Shown here piece after piece: positions 41,785-50,396 of a stretch of 52,934 bases of DNA; position 1 is the stretch's first letter; every line of letters starts with the position of its first letter. The notes beneath the pieces were generated by a model. The model worked only from the letters and a program-made list of their open reading frames with translations, searched no databases and was not told where the DNA came from. The stretch is from Ureibacillus endophyticus (lineage in GTDB: Bacteria > Bacillota > Bacilli > Bacillales_A > Planococcaceae), in the NCBI RefSeq assembly GCF_003628435.1, contig NZ_RBZN01000022.1:1-52934 (forward strand). Reading direction: 5' to 3'. Made by a program: the position numbers and the translations under genes.

Positions 41785-43083
41785 TTAATCATTTAAACCT
41801 AGACGATCGAAAATTAAATCTACATTTTTAATGTGGTAGTTGTAGTCGAAGCAATCATCAATTTCTTCTTTTGATAAATATGAAGTAATTTTTTCATTTG
41901 CTTCTACTAATGGACGGAATTGTGTTTGCTCATCCCAAGCGCGAGCAGTAAGTGGCTGTACTGTATCATAAGCCTCTTCACGAGAAAGTCCTTTTTCAAC
42001 TAACGCAAGTAAAATGCGTTGAGAGTAAATTAATCCGAATGTACGATCCATGTTGCGTTTCATGTTTTCTGGGAACACTGTTAAGTTTTTCACAATGTTA
42101 CCAAAACGGTTCAACATGTAGTTTAATGCGATTGTTGCATCCGGTAAGATAACGCGTTCAGCAGATGAATGTGAAATATCACGTTCATGCCAAAGTGACA
42201 CGTTTTCGTATGCTGTAACCATATGTCCACGAATAAGTCGTGCCATACCAACCATATTTTCAGAACCGATTGGGTTACGTTTATGTGGCATTGCCGAAGA
42301 ACCTTTTTGACCTTTTGCAAATGCTTCTTCTACTTCACGAGTTTCAGATTTTTGAAGACCGCGAACTTCTGTTGCAAACTTTTCGATTGAAGCTGCAATT
42401 AACGCTATCGTAGCCATGTATTGAGCATGACGGTCACGTTGTAATGTTTGAGTAGAAATTGGTGCTGCTTGTAATCCTAATTTTTCACAAACATATTGCT
42501 CAACAAACGGATCAATATTTGCGTAAGTTCCAACTGCCCCTGAAATTTTACCTGTTTCAATTACTTTTGCAGCTGTATCAAAACGTTCTAAGTTACGTTT
42601 CATTTCTTCAAGCCATAAAGCAAGTTTTAAACCGAAAGTAGTTGGTTCAGCGTGAACACCATGCGTACGACCCATCATAACTGTATATTTATGTTCTTTT
42701 GCTTTTTCCGTTAAGATGTCGATAAAGTTCACAATATCTTTACGTAAAATTGTATTTGCTTGTTTGATTAGATAAGAAAGTGCTGTATCAACAACGTCTG
42801 TTGAAGTTAAACCGTAGTGAACCCATTTACGTTCTTCACCGCAAGTTTCTGAAACTGCACGAGTGAAAGCTACTACGTCATGACGAGTATCTTTTTCGAT
42901 TTCATAAATACGATTAATATCAAATGATGCATTTTGGCGAAGTAAAGCAACGTCTTCTTTTGGAATTACACCAAGTTCAGACCAAGCTTCACATGCTAAA
43001 ATCTCAACTTCTAACCAAGCTTTAAATTTGTTTTCTTCTGTCCAAATTGCTCCCATTTCAGGACGTGTGTAACGTTCAATCAT
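41785..43083 (-). CDS. purB: Adenylosuccinate lyase
   Basis: A 432-residue member of the fumarase/aspartase superfamily that acts twice, on SAICAR and on adenylosuccinate. MIERYTRP opens the protein. [23 protein letters not shown] with the catalytic histidine, and the flexible signature loop [16 protein letters not shown] with the catalytic serine are present. It starts 14 nt after purK. Length is standard. Confidence 0.97.
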   Translation of the reverse strand: MIERYTRPEMGAIWTEENKFKAWLEVEILACEAWSELGVIPKEDVALLRQNASFDINRIYEIEKDTRHDVVAFTRAVSETCGEERKWVHYGLTSTDVVDTALSYLIKQANTILRKDIVNFIDILTEKAKEHKYTVMMGRTHGVHAEPTTFGLKLALWLEEMKRNLERFDTAAKVIETGKISGAVGTYANIDPFVEQYVCEKLGLQAAPISTQTLQRDRHAQYMATIALIAASIEKFATEVRGLQKSETREVEEAFAKGQKGSSAMPHKRNPIGSENMVGMARLIRGHMVTAYENVSLWHERDISHSSAERVILPDATIALNYMLNRFGNIVKNLTVFPENMKRNMDRTFGLIYSQRILLALVEKGLSREEAYDTVQPLTARAWDEQTQFRPLVEANEKITSYLSKEEIDDCFDYNYHIKNVDLIFDRLGLND

Positions 43084-43097
43084 TTTTTAATCTCCTT

Positions 43098-44222
43098 CTA
43101 TTCTGACCAGATGCCAGAACTATCGATTTGTTTTAATGTGTCGTCAATATCTTCCGTTAATATTGTCACATGACCCATTTTACGATTCACTTTTGCCTCA
43201 GCTTTTCCATAAAGGTGAACTGACCAACCAGGATATTTTGAAATGGAATTTGTTAAAGGAACAACATGCTGGCCTAATAAGTTAACCATGATGGATGGTT
43301 TTAACATTTTCGGTTTACGTAGTGGCCAACCACAAACCGCTCGAATATGTTGACCAAACTGAGAAATATTACAAGCTTCAATGGAATAGTGACCGGAGTT
43401 ATGTGGTCTTGGTGCTAATTCATTGATAACAATTTCTCCATTTTCTAAGACAAACATTTCAACAGCTAACGTTCCAACTAATTGTAAGTAATCTGCAATT
43501 TTTTCGGCTGCCTCAATTGCTTTTTGGTATGTCTCACCTGAAATACGCGCTGGTACAATTGTTTCGTGTAAAATGTGATGCACATGAATATTTTCTCCAA
43601 CAGGCAAGCAATATGTTTCGCCATGGCCATTTCGTTGAACAATAACGGAAATTTCTTTTTCAAAAGGAACAAAACCTTCAGCAACACAATGAGAATGTTC
43701 AAATAAATCTTTTGCTAATGGTAAGTCTTCTTTTGAATTTAATTGTTGTTGACCTTTTCCATCATATCCACCACGAGCAGTTTTCACAATACAAGGATAC
43801 CCGATTAACTCAATTTGACTAACTAATTCATCATAATTTTTTGCAACTATGTATGGAGCAACAGGACAACCAGCATTTGAAATTGCTTCTTTTTCAGTAA
43901 TTCTGTTTTGTGTAATACGCACCAATTCAGCACCTTGTGGAACGTATGCAATTTCTGTTAATCTTTTTAAACCTTCATAATCTATATTTTCAAATTCATA
44001 AGTAATAACATCACTAACTTCTGCTAATTCTTCTAAAGCTGATTCATCATCATATTGTGCAACAATTCGTATATCAGCTACTTGTCCACATGGAGAATCC
44101 ATTGATGGTTCAAGTACAGCAATTTTAAAACCTGCTTCCTTTGCCGCTAGGGCCATCATGCGTCCTAATTGGCCCCCACCAATAATTCCAATTGTTTGGC
44201 CAGGATAAATCATTCTTGTCAC
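43098..44222 (-). CDS. purK: N5-carboxyaminoimidazole ribonucleotide synthase
   Basis: A 374-residue ATP-grasp enzyme turning AIR, ATP and bicarbonate into N5-CAIR, the substrate of Pur[30 protein letters not shown], the ATP-grasp loop [11 protein letters not shown] and the [15 protein letters not shown] motif are clear. Start: GTG 44222 overlaps the purE stop and lies six bases after AGGTGA. The next ATG (44213) would be 15 bases from that site, so the GTG is preferred. Confidence 0.95.
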   Translation of the reverse strand: MTRMIYPGQTIGIIGGGQLGRMMALAAKEAGFKIAVLEPSMDSPCGQVADIRIVAQYDDESALEELAEVSDVITYEFENIDYEGLKRLTEIAYVPQGAELVRITQNRITEKEAISNAGCPVAPYIVAKNYDELVSQIELIGYPCIVKTARGGYDGKGQQQLNSKEDLPLAKDLFEHSHCVAEGFVPFEKEISVIVQRNGHGETYCLPVGENIHVHHILHETIVPARISGETYQKAIEAAEKIADYLQLVGTLAVEMFVLENGEIVINELAPRPHNSGHYSIEACNISQFGQHIRAVCGWPLRKPKMLKPSIMVNLLGQHVVPLTNSISKYPGWSVHLYGKAEAKVNRKMGHVTILTEDIDDTLKQIDSSGIWSE

Positions 44223-44707
44223 ACTAGGTCACCTGTACTTTCTAGAGCCTTTTGCTTCATCATTTCTCTATGTTCTTCAAGTCTAGCTGCAAGTTCTTTG
44301 TCCGTAGTTGATAAAATTCTTGCTGCAAGTAAGCCCGCGTTTGTCGCACCTGCTTTACCAATTGCAACAGTTGCTACAGGAATACCCCCTGGCATTTGTA
44401 CGATGGATAATAATGAATCCAAGCCATTCAATGCTTTCGATTGCACTGGAACCCCTATCACTGGTAATGTCGTTTTAGCTGCTACCATACCTGGTAAATG
44501 AGCAGCCCCACCTGCACCTGCAATAATCACTTCAATTCCTCGTGAACGTGCATTTTCTGCATACTCAAACATCAAGTCAGGTGTGCGGTGTGCCGAAACA
44601 ACTTGTCGCTCGTACGAAACTTGTAATTCATCAAGAATGTCACAAGCATGTTTCATTGTTTCCCAATCACTTGAACTTCCCATAATGATACCGATTTTTG
44701 GATCCAT
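44219..44707 (-). CDS. purE: N5-carboxyaminoimidazole ribonucleotide mutase
   Basis: A 162-residue class I PurE converting N5-CAIR to CAIR; octameric in known homologues. [29 protein letters not shown] (catalytic Ser and His) and [17 protein letters not shown] are the signatures. GGAGAG precedes the ATG. It is the first gene of purEKBCSQLFMNHD and lies behind a riboswitch-controlled leader of about 300 nt. Confidence 0.97.
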   Translation of the reverse strand: MDPKIGIIMGSSSDWETMKHACDILDELQVSYERQVVSAHRTPDLMFEYAENARSRGIEVIIAGAGGAAHLPGMVAAKTTLPVIGVPVQSKALNGLDSLLSIVQMPGGIPVATVAIGKAGATNAGLLAARILSTTDKELAARLEEHREMMKQKALESTGDLV

Positions 44708-44756
44708 TATTTTCTCTCCTTCGATTTAGAAATCTACCATCACAATGTTATTATTA

Positions 44757-44821
44757 ATAAAAATGTCCTCAACTATTTCCACTTTCTCGTAAATGCGAAG
44801 AAAGCAGAATAATTGAGGACA
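44757..44821 (-). terminator. Attenuator terminator of the pur leader
   Basis: On the minus strand TGTCCTCAA (44821-44813) pairs with TTGAGGACA (44772-44764), with an inner stem extending it, and TTTTTATT follows. It ends 50 nt before purE and is the expected off-state structure of the purine riboswitch. A perfect competing hairpin, AGAATAATTG/CAATTATTCT (44829-44806), sequesters the same 5' arm and is the likely antiterminator. Confidence 0.85.
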
Positions 44822-44892
44822 ATTATTCTTACAGAAAGTATCATGCAAGTATGTTAGTTACCCACATTTTCTGATTTGCCGTAGCAAGCTTT

Positions 44893-44961
44893 CCCGCATA
44901 GTCCGACATTTACGGCGTCGGGTAGAGACACTAGAGCCATATCCTCTAGCATATATGTGGG
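44893..44961 (-). promoter_or_regulatory. Purine riboswitch (guanine type) of the pur operon
   Basis: On the minus strand P1 5' CCCACATA is followed by P2 CTAGAG-GATATGG-CTCTAG, J2/3 TCTCTACC, P3 CCGACGCCGTAAATGTCGG, J3/1 ACTATG and P1 3' TATGCGGG. The L2 GGATATGG, L3 CCGTAAATG and J2/3 TCTACC are the conserved core. The residue equivalent to position 74 is C (in GGACTATG), the guanine/hypoxanthine specificity. P1 has an A-C mismatch. CCCACAT can also pair perfectly with ATGTGGG about 90 nt downstream (44867-44861), a rival to P1. Confidence 0.95.
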
Positions 44962-45017
44962 ATGTTTATATAAAGTTTTTCTAGATGACTTAATCATTGC
45001 TTTGTTTTCTCATTCAC

Positions 45018-45046
45018 ATTTTAACAAGGCTTGTTAAGAAAATCAA
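45018..45046 (-). promoter_or_regulatory. pur operon promoter
   Basis: On the minus strand -35 TTGATT (45046-45041), a spacer of exactly 17 bp, and an extended -10 TGT-TAAAAT (-10 at 45023-45018) place the start near 45011, about 300 nt before purE and 50 nt before the aptamer. The first PurBox ends five bases upstream of the -35. Confidence 0.8.
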
Positions 45047-45051
45047 CGAAA

Positions 45052-45095
45052 AAATGCGAACAATAAATTTTCAGAAAACGGTAATGTTCGGATTT
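45052..45095 (-). promoter_or_regulatory. PurR operator: inverted PurBox pair, pur operon
   Basis: AAATGCGAACAAT (45052-45064, plus orientation) matches 12 of 13 positions of the PurBox consensus AWWWCCGAACWWT as I know it from B. subtilis. AAATCCGAACATT (45095-45083, minus orientation) matches all 13. They face each other across 18 bp, just upstream of the -35. This is the layout bound by the PRPP-sensing repressor PurR, whose gene is not in this window. Confidence 0.9.
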
Positions 45096-45110
45096 TGAGC
45101 GAAAACGTTT

Positions 45111-45299
45111 TCAATTTTCCATTAACATCCCTTTAAATTTGATTTTTTGCCGTAAATACGTTGGTTCTCCATCCACTAAATGAAAGACAGGTTCCTCTTT
45201 CCGCCCACATGGCATGTACCCTTCTTTCTTCATTCGCTCTAAACATTGCTCAATTGTCTCATTTTCTTCTACTTCAAACCAAATTTGTTTTTTACTCAT
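45111..45299 (-). CDS. NETI motif-containing protein
   Basis: A 62-residue small protein with the signature NETIEQCLERMKKEGY at about residues 13-28, which names the family (YebG in B. subtilis, also next to purE). The beginning is an amphipathic beta strand (KQIWFEVEE); one cysteine follows at MPCGRKEEP. No signal peptide. Function unknown. It lies just upstream of the pur regulatory region on the same strand, and its stop codon overlaps a catabolite-repression-like palindrome. AAGGATAAC precedes the ATG. Confidence 0.85.
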   Translation of the reverse strand: MSKKQIWFEVEENETIEQCLERMKKEGYMPCGRKEEPVFHLVDGEPTYLRQKIKFKGMLMEN

Positions 45300-45459
45300 C
45301 TTGTTATCCTTTCTTATTTGTTACTATATTAGAAAAAATTACTTAGGAATTTTTTATTACGGTAATAATACTAACATTAAAGACTTCTTCTCATCATTTT
45401 TTAATGTAAGTTCTGTATTATTTTAACTGAATATTATTTTAAAGCGAGTTGATTGAAAA

Positions 45460-46164
45460 ATGGAAAACCGTATTTTAATTATTGAAGACGAAGAAAATAT
45501 CGCTCGAGTGTTGCAGTTAGAGTTACAATTTGAAGGATATATTGCAGATACTGCCCATACAGGTACAGAAGGATTAATTAAATATCGTGAAAACAAGTAC
45601 GATCTAGTACTCCTTGATTTAATGTTACCCGAAATGCACGGACTTGATGTTTTAAAAAGAATCCGTGCAACTGAAATTTCTACACCTGTCATTTTATTGA
45701 CTGCAAAAAGCGAAGTGGAAGATAAAGTGAAAGGGTTGGATTTAGGGGCAAATGATTATGTTACGAAGCCCTTTGAAATTGAGGAATTATTAGCAAGAAT
45801 TCGCAATGCGATTCGTTTTACGAAACAAGTAACAAAGGTTGAAGAAAACGACCATCTTCTAACTTACAGTAATTTATCCATTGATGAACAATCTCGAGAA
45901 GTTCAATATTTTAATCAGCACGTAGAACTTACCCCTAGAGAATACGATTTACTTCTCTACTTGTTGAAACATCCAAAACAGGTCCTTACCCGTGAACAAA
46001 TTTTAGATGCAGTTTGGGGCTTTGATTATTATGGGGATACAAATGTTGTGGATGTGTACATTCGTTATGTTCGTCAAAAGCTCGAGAAAGCAAATCCAAC
46101 TTCTTTAATTCAAACAGTGCGTGGAGTTGGATATGTTTTAAGGGAGTCTTCTAATGAAGCTTAG
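45460..46164 (+). CDS. OmpR-family two-component response regulator
   Basis: A 234-residue DNA-binding response regulator. The receiver domain (about 1-120) has the acidic pocket E9-D10 (LIIEDEE), the phosphoacceptor D53 (LVLLDLMLP), the switch T (LLTAKSE) and K in VTKPFEIEEL. A winged-helix output domain (about 135-230) has LTPREYDLLLYLLKHP and VDVYIRYVRQKLE. It resembles ArlR and YkoG. The kinase gene overlaps its 3' end by 11 nt. The neighbouring PepSY genes match the YkoG-YkoH-YkoI/J arrangement in B. subtilis, whose signal is not established. The ribosome site (AAGCGAG) is weak. Confidence 0.93.
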   Translation: MENRILIIEDEENIARVLQLELQFEGYIADTAHTGTEGLIKYRENKYDLVLLDLMLPEMHGLDVLKRIRATEISTPVILLTAKSEVEDKVKGLDLGANDYVTKPFEIEELLARIRNAIRFTKQVTKVEENDHLLTYSNLSIDEQSREVQYFNQHVELTPREYDLLLYLLKHPKQVLTREQILDAVWGFDYYGDTNVVDVYIRYVRQKLEKANPTSLIQTVRGVGYVLRESSNEA

Positions 46165-47503
46165 AACAAAAATTCATTTATTTACAACTTTATTGATGCT
46201 CCTTTTATTAGTCATTATGAATATAGGGATCTATTCTCTGTATGAGAAAATCACAATTAATACGGAATTAAAGCAATTGCAATCTCGGGGTGAAGAATTA
46301 CTCGCAACCTTATCCCAAATGGAACAGACCATTGATCCAGCTACTGTTTTAAGAGCATATATGCCGACAAATGGTGCCATTCGAGTATTAAGTAGTAATG
46401 GTGTAGAAATTACAGCTGTGGAAGCTCCAGACGCATTAGATGGGCTTAATTTGAATCTAAATGAGATATCAAGTTTGATAGACAGCTCAACTATCCTGAT
46501 TCAACTAAAGGCAATATGGATAAATGGAGAAGTTGTCAATTTACAATTAATTCAAAAACTAGATGATGTTGTTCAAAATCAACAATTATTAAAACTTGTA
46601 TTAGTTGCTGTAACAGTTCTAATTGCGATTCCGATTCTTTTATCCAATATGGCTTTAACAAGAATAATCTTAAAACCATTAGAACGGTTAAGTATTGCTA
46701 TGAAGAAAAGTGGAACTTCTGGAACATATGAAAAGCTAGAAATTGTTGAGGGAAGAGATGAGCTGGCTGAAATCGGACGTACTTTTAATACGATGATGGA
46801 AGCTTTAGAAACCAATTATAAAAAGCAAGAACAATTTGTCTCAAACGCCTCTCATGAACTAAAAACACCATTAACCGTTATTGAGAGCTATGCGAAACTC
46901 TTACTTCGTCGAGGTTTTTCCAATGAAAAAGTAGCACAAGAAGCACTTGATGCCATTGTCAGTGAATCATCGCGTATGAACGATATGATTGTTCAAATGC
47001 TTGAGTTAGCCAAAAATAAAGAACATTTATCATTAACAGTCGAAAATATTAATCTAACGAAGTTGCTTGAAAATACGTTAGAGGAAATGCGTCAAGCTTA
47101 TAACCGTACTTTTTCTTTGCAATGTGATGAAGGTTTATTTATCCAGTCAGATGAACAAAAATTAAAACAATTGTTATTTATTATTTTAGATAATGCTCGT
47201 AAATATAGTGATGAAAATATCGATGTTCAAGTAGTCAAGGAGAATGACAGCGTAAAAGTCGATATTCAAGATTATGGTGTAGGGATTCCTCAAGACCAAC
47301 TACCTCACCTATTCGATCGTTTCTTTAGAGTGCACCAAGACCGTAGCCGTAAAACAGGTGGAACAGGACTTGGATTAGCAATTGCTAAGGACTTAGCTGA
47401 AATATTACAAATTCAAATAGAAGTAGAAAGTGAATTAAACGTAGGTACTTGTTTTACGCTACAAATCCCTCTCACCTTCTTAAACGGGGAGGATAACAGA
47501 TGA
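46154..47503 (+). CDS. Two-component sensor histidine kinase
   Basis: A 449-residue membrane kinase, partner of the preceding regulator. Transmembrane segments are at about residues 8-28 and 148-170, with an extracellular sensor of about 120 residues between them. A HAMP linker (about 172-224) leads to the H-box NASHELKTPLTVIESYAK, with the phosphorylated histidine H234. ATP-binding boxes follow: N (LFIILDNARKYS), G1 (VDIQDYGVGIP), F (LFDRFFRVHQDRS) and G2 (GGTGLGLAIAK). The stop overlaps the next gene in ATGA, so RR, HK and the PepSY protein are co-translated. The stimulus is unknown. Confidence 0.94.
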   Translation: MKLRTKIHLFTTLLMLLLLVIMNIGIYSLYEKITINTELKQLQSRGEELLATLSQMEQTIDPATVLRAYMPTNGAIRVLSSNGVEITAVEAPDALDGLNLNLNEISSLIDSSTILIQLKAIWINGEVVNLQLIQKLDDVVQNQQLLKLVLVAVTVLIAIPILLSNMALTRIILKPLERLSIAMKKSGTSGTYEKLEIVEGRDELAEIGRTFNTMMEALETNYKKQEQFVSNASHELKTPLTVIESYAKLLLRRGFSNEKVAQEALDAIVSESSRMNDMIVQMLELAKNKEHLSLTVENINLTKLLENTLEEMRQAYNRTFSLQCDEGLFIQSDEQKLKQLLFIILDNARKYSDENIDVQVVKENDSVKVDIQDYGVGIPQDQLPHLFDRFFRVHQDRSRKTGGTGLGLAIAKDLAEILQIQIEVESELNVGTCFTLQIPLTFLNGEDNR

Positions 47504-48234
47504 CAAACTATTTTAAATTAATGATTAGCCTTGTAATTATGATGGTAGCCATTACAGCAATAGTTATTTGGAATATACAGGAACGATTTTTCAAACCGGA
47601 ACAATTAACGATTCAAGAAGCATCCGCTAAAGTTGAAAAATTATACGGTGGTACTATTGAATCCTTTGAACAAAAGGGAAATATATTTTATCTCACACTC
47701 CAACGACAAGAAAAAGCTTATGATTTACAAATAGATATGAATACTGGGAATATCACAAAAATGAATCTGGCTATTGTAGAAAATACTGATGAACCCGCAA
47801 CTCAATTAAAAACAAAAAAGGAAATCCAAGCTTTATTTCAAAATAAAGGCACGATCCAATCAATAACACTACAACAAAGTGAAGTCCCTACCTATAAAAT
47901 TGAAATTACAGAAAATGAAACATTGAAAATCGTTACAGTAAATGCAAAAACCGGTGAAGTACTCTCAGAGCAGGTAAAACAGCAAAACAATACGAAAAAT
48001 GAAACCATTATTTCTAAGAATCAAGCCAAAAATATTGCACTATCTCAATTAAAAGGCAAAGTAGAATATATTATTTTCGAGGAAAGTTCTAATGGGGGAT
48101 ATTATTTAATTGAAATCGAAACTGAGGAGAAATCTTCAACATTCCAAATTCACGCTATTTCAGGAAAAATCCTTTCAGTAACACATGAAAAAGACGATGA
48201 TGAGGATGACGAAGATGATGACGAAGATGATTAA
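47500..48234 (+). CDS. Membrane-anchored PepSY-domain protein with acidic tail
   Basis: A 244-residue protein with one N-terminal transmembrane helix (about residues 7-24) and the rest predicted outside the cell. Three PepSY-like units can be seen: IQEASAKVEKLYGGTIESFE, a middle unit ending VNAKTGEVLSEQV, and SKNQAKNIALSQLKGKVEYI. The last 13 residues are almost all Asp/Glu (KDDDEDDEDDDEDD). PepSY domains are small extracytoplasmic modules, often thought to inhibit proteases or bind ligands. The gene overlaps the kinase by 4 nt, which suggests a part in signalling, for example as an accessory sensor (inference). The acidic tail suggests cation binding. Confidence 0.85.
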   Translation: MTNYFKLMISLVIMMVAITAIVIWNIQERFFKPEQLTIQEASAKVEKLYGGTIESFEQKGNIFYLTLQRQEKAYDLQIDMNTGNITKMNLAIVENTDEPATQLKTKKEIQALFQNKGTIQSITLQQSEVPTYKIEITENETLKIVTVNAKTGEVLSEQVKQQNNTKNETIISKNQAKNIALSQLKGKVEYIIFEESSNGGYYLIEIETEEKSSTFQIHAISGKILSVTHEKDDDEDDEDDDEDD

Positions 48235-48236
48235 TA

Positions 48237-48330
48237 AATTCTAATATTTTTCTCATCAAATTCTAATCAAACTCTCCATCTCCTATCATTTTCAACTTGT
48301 AAGATACAAGTATCAAATAAATGAAGGAGA
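48237..48330 (+). promoter_or_regulatory. Candidate response-regulator-controlled promoter region
   Basis: AAATTCTAAT occurs twice, at 48237-48246 and 48258-48267, on the same helix face (21 bp apart). ACTTGT-AAGAT-ACAAGT forms a 6-bp inverted repeat around a TAAGAT -10-like box, with no good -35, as expected for an activator-dependent promoter. TTCTCATCA in this region (48250-48258) also occurs upstream of the response regulator gene (45388-45396). Confidence 0.35.
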
Positions 48331-48337
48331 GAACATC

Positions 48338-49174
48338 ATGAAAAAGATTATTTTAGTTCCAGCTTTATTAGGAGTAATGGGTATTGGAGGTTTAGTTGCA
48401 TTAGGCGACGGAAACATCATTGGTTCTGCAAATAGTTCAGATATCTTAACAAAATCTGAAATCGAAAAGAAAGCATTAAAAGAAGTTGATGGAAAGATTA
48501 CTGAGTTGGAATATGAAAAAGAAGGTTTAAAAAGTTATTATGAAGTAGAAGTCACTACAAGTGATGCAGAATATGATTTACTATTCGATGCACAAACTGG
48601 AGAACTTCTAAAAAAACAGAAAAAAACTTTTAGAAACAAAGTAAAATCAGGCGACGGAAACAGCGTCTCTACAAATAGTTCAGACATCTTATCAAAATCT
48701 GAAATCGAAAAGAAAGCATTAAAAGAAGTTGATGGAAAAATTACTGAGTTGGAATATGAAATAGAAGGTTTAAAAAGTTACTATAAAGTAGAAGTCACTA
48801 CAAGTGATGCAGAATATGATTTACTATTCGATGCACAAACTGGAGAACTTCTAAAAAAACAGAAAAAAACTTTTAGAAACAAAGTTAAATCAGGCGACGG
48901 AAACATCACCGATTCCGCAAATAGTTCAGGTATCCTATCAAAATCTGAAATCGAAAAGAAAGCATTAAAAGAAGTTGATGGAAAGATTACTGATTTGGAA
49001 TATGAAAAAGAAGGTTTAAAAAGTTACTATGAAGTAGAAGTCACTACAAGTGATGCAGAATATGATTTACTATTCGACGCACAAACTGGAGAACTTCTAA
49101 AAAAACATAAAGAAACTAACGATGATGACGATTGGTATGATGATGATGATGACGATGACCGTTATGACGACTAA
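48338..49174 (+). CDS. Secreted protein with three tandem PepSY repeats and polyaspartate tail
   Basis: A 278-residue exported protein. The signal sequence is MKKIILVPALLGVMGIGGL, with further hydrophobic residues. Three PepSY units of 81-82 residues follow, starting near residues 32, 113 and 195, each reading KSEIEKKALKEVDGKIT, SYYEVEVTTSDAEYDLLFDA and QTGELLKK. The units are nearly identical in DNA (periods 243 and 246 bp), so the duplication is recent. The C-terminal 18 residues are mostly aspartate (DDDDWYDDDDDDDRYDD). AAGGAGAG precedes the ATG. It has its own leader with possible regulator sites, so it may be the main output of the upstream two-component system. A terminator follows. Confidence 0.88.
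   Translation: MKKIILVPALLGVMGIGGLVALGDGNIIGSANSSDILTKSEIEKKALKEVDGKITELEYEKEGLKSYYEVEVTTSDAEYDLLFDAQTGELLKKQKKTFRNKVKSGDGNSVSTNSSDILSKSEIEKKALKEVDGKITELEYEIEGLKSYYKVEVTTSDAEYDLLFDAQTGELLKKQKKTFRNKVKSGDGNITDSANSSGILSKSEIEKKALKEVDGKITDLEYEKEGLKSYYEVEVTTSDAEYDLLFDAQTGELLKKHKETNDDDDWYDDDDDDDRYDD
48431..49105 (+). repeat. Three direct coding repeats of 243-246 bp
   Basis: Units begin at AATAGTTCAG at 48431, 48674 and 48920. Differences are mostly single substitutions plus a 3-bp length change between units. Such repeats invite expansion or contraction by recombination, and could be collapsed in assemblies. Confidence 0.92.
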
Positions 49175-49182
49175 TCAAAATT

Positions 49183-49211
49183 AAAAGGGGCTACTTCGAA
49201 CGGCCCCTTTT
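49183..49211. terminator. Bidirectional terminator between the PepSY repeat gene and the MscS gene
   Basis: AAAAGGGGC and GCCCCTTTT flank an 11-nt loop, with T-runs on both strands. It lies between convergent stops at 49174 and 49216. Confidence 0.88.
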
Positions 49212-49215
49212 TTGT

Positions 49216-50217
49216 TTATGAATTATTAATCTTCAAAGCATTCGGGTCAATTAACTGAATGGCGCCCTCATCTAATATTTGTTTCGTTCCAAATATAATG
49301 TCTTGCTGCACTGCATATTTTTCATGAATATTATTTGTCGGGATGTAAAAGCTTATCAGCATACGATAATAGTCTGCATGAAATTCATCAATATACACGA
49401 GCACAAACTCTTCCTTTGACACTTTCGGATGTAAAAGAATTTGTTTATTAATTTCGCTACAAATATTTCGAATGGACTCCTCATCTTGATTAGTTGAAAT
49501 ATATAAGAAGGTTTCTATTTTTCGTTTTTCTCGTTTCGATAAATTATATATTGGTTTATTCATTAAATAAGCATTTGGCACGTATACGATTCCTTTATCT
49601 GCCGTTGAAATTAATGTAGAGCGCAAATTGATATCCGTAATTGTACCTTCTATTTTTCCATCCTCCGTTGAAATAAAATCCCCCACTTGAAACGGCTTAT
49701 CAAATCCCATCGACAACCCGCCAAAAATGTGGGAAGAGGTATCTCTTATCCCAAACGCTAAAGCAACACCCGTTAACCCAATTCCCGTTAAAAACCCATT
49801 TAAATTGAATCTCCATAGCCCCGCAATAATTGCAACTGCAATAAGGGCTAAAAAAGCTTTCATAATGCGTAATGAGAACGGTGTTAGAAAGGGGATCTTC
49901 TTTTCTTTTAAAAACAAAGGATCAGGGTGATTTGCATAATAAGTTAAGACATCATACGCTCCCTTAAACGCGTAAAACACCATTAAAGAATAAAAGAAAT
50001 TTCGTACAGAAGAATTAGTAAATAGGGACACTCCAATTAACCACGACAATGCAAAAAAGATGATCCCTGTAAAAATTGCATGTCTCGTTTCTCTACTAAA
50101 GTGTTCAAGTATTCGAGCAGTTACAACTTTAGATCGCTTTTCAAAAAACTTTGCCACTTTTGTAATGACATATTTTAAAACATAATGTTGTAATATCCAG
50201 CCTAACAATATAATCAA
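49216..50217 (-). CDS. Small-conductance mechanosensitive channel (MscS family), N-terminus frameshifted
   Basis: A frame of 333 residues from a TTG with no ribosome site. Hydrophobic segments near 1-20, 50-70, 75-95 and 110-130 are followed by the pore-helix region LTGVALAFGIRDTSSHIFGG and the beta domain VGDFISTEDGKIEGTITDIN, both typical of MscS. The expected N-terminus is upstream in another frame (50288-50214): MIDYLKWLFPKM then KEPNLTDILIF, with AGGAGA seven bases before its ATG. Reading runs off at a TGA just after six T, where seven T would restore FLLIILLGW. It is therefore a recent frameshift, a phase-variable switch or a sequence error. Members release solutes under osmotic downshock. 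Confidence 0.85.
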   Translation of the reverse strand: MIILLGWILQHYVLKYVITKVAKFFEKRSKVVTARILEHFSRETRHAIFTGIIFFALSWLIGVSLFTNSSVRNFFYSLMVFYAFKGAYDVLTYYANHPDPLFLKEKKIPFLTPFSLRIMKAFLALIAVAIIAGLWRFNLNGFLTGIGLTGVALAFGIRDTSSHIFGGLSMGFDKPFQVGDFISTEDGKIEGTITDINLRSTLISTADKGIVYVPNAYLMNKPIYNLSKREKRKIETFLYISTNQDEESIRNICSEINKQILLHPKVSKEEFVLVYIDEFHADYYRMLISFYIPTNNIHEKYAVQQDIIFGTKQILDEGAIQLIDPNALKINNS

Positions 50218-50288
50218 TAAAAAATAAGAATGTCCGTTAAATTAGGCTCCTTCATTTTCGGAAAAAGCCATTTCAGATAGTCAATCAT
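50214..50288 (-). other. Out-of-frame N-terminal segment of the MscS gene
   Basis: This holds 24 codons (MIDYLKWLFPKM then KEPNLTDILIFY) and a TGA. The start has a good Shine-Dalgarno (AGGAGA). Protein sense continues in the next frame at a six-T homopolymer (50219-50224 region), so this is the true start of the gene at 49216-50217. Confidence 0.75.
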
Positions 50289-50396
50289 CTATGATTCTCC
50301 TAAATTTAATTATCGGTATTATTATAAGGTCAAAAGTTACTTATATCACTATTAAAGAACATTTTCTACAACATTATCATTACAATGGCCTAAACA

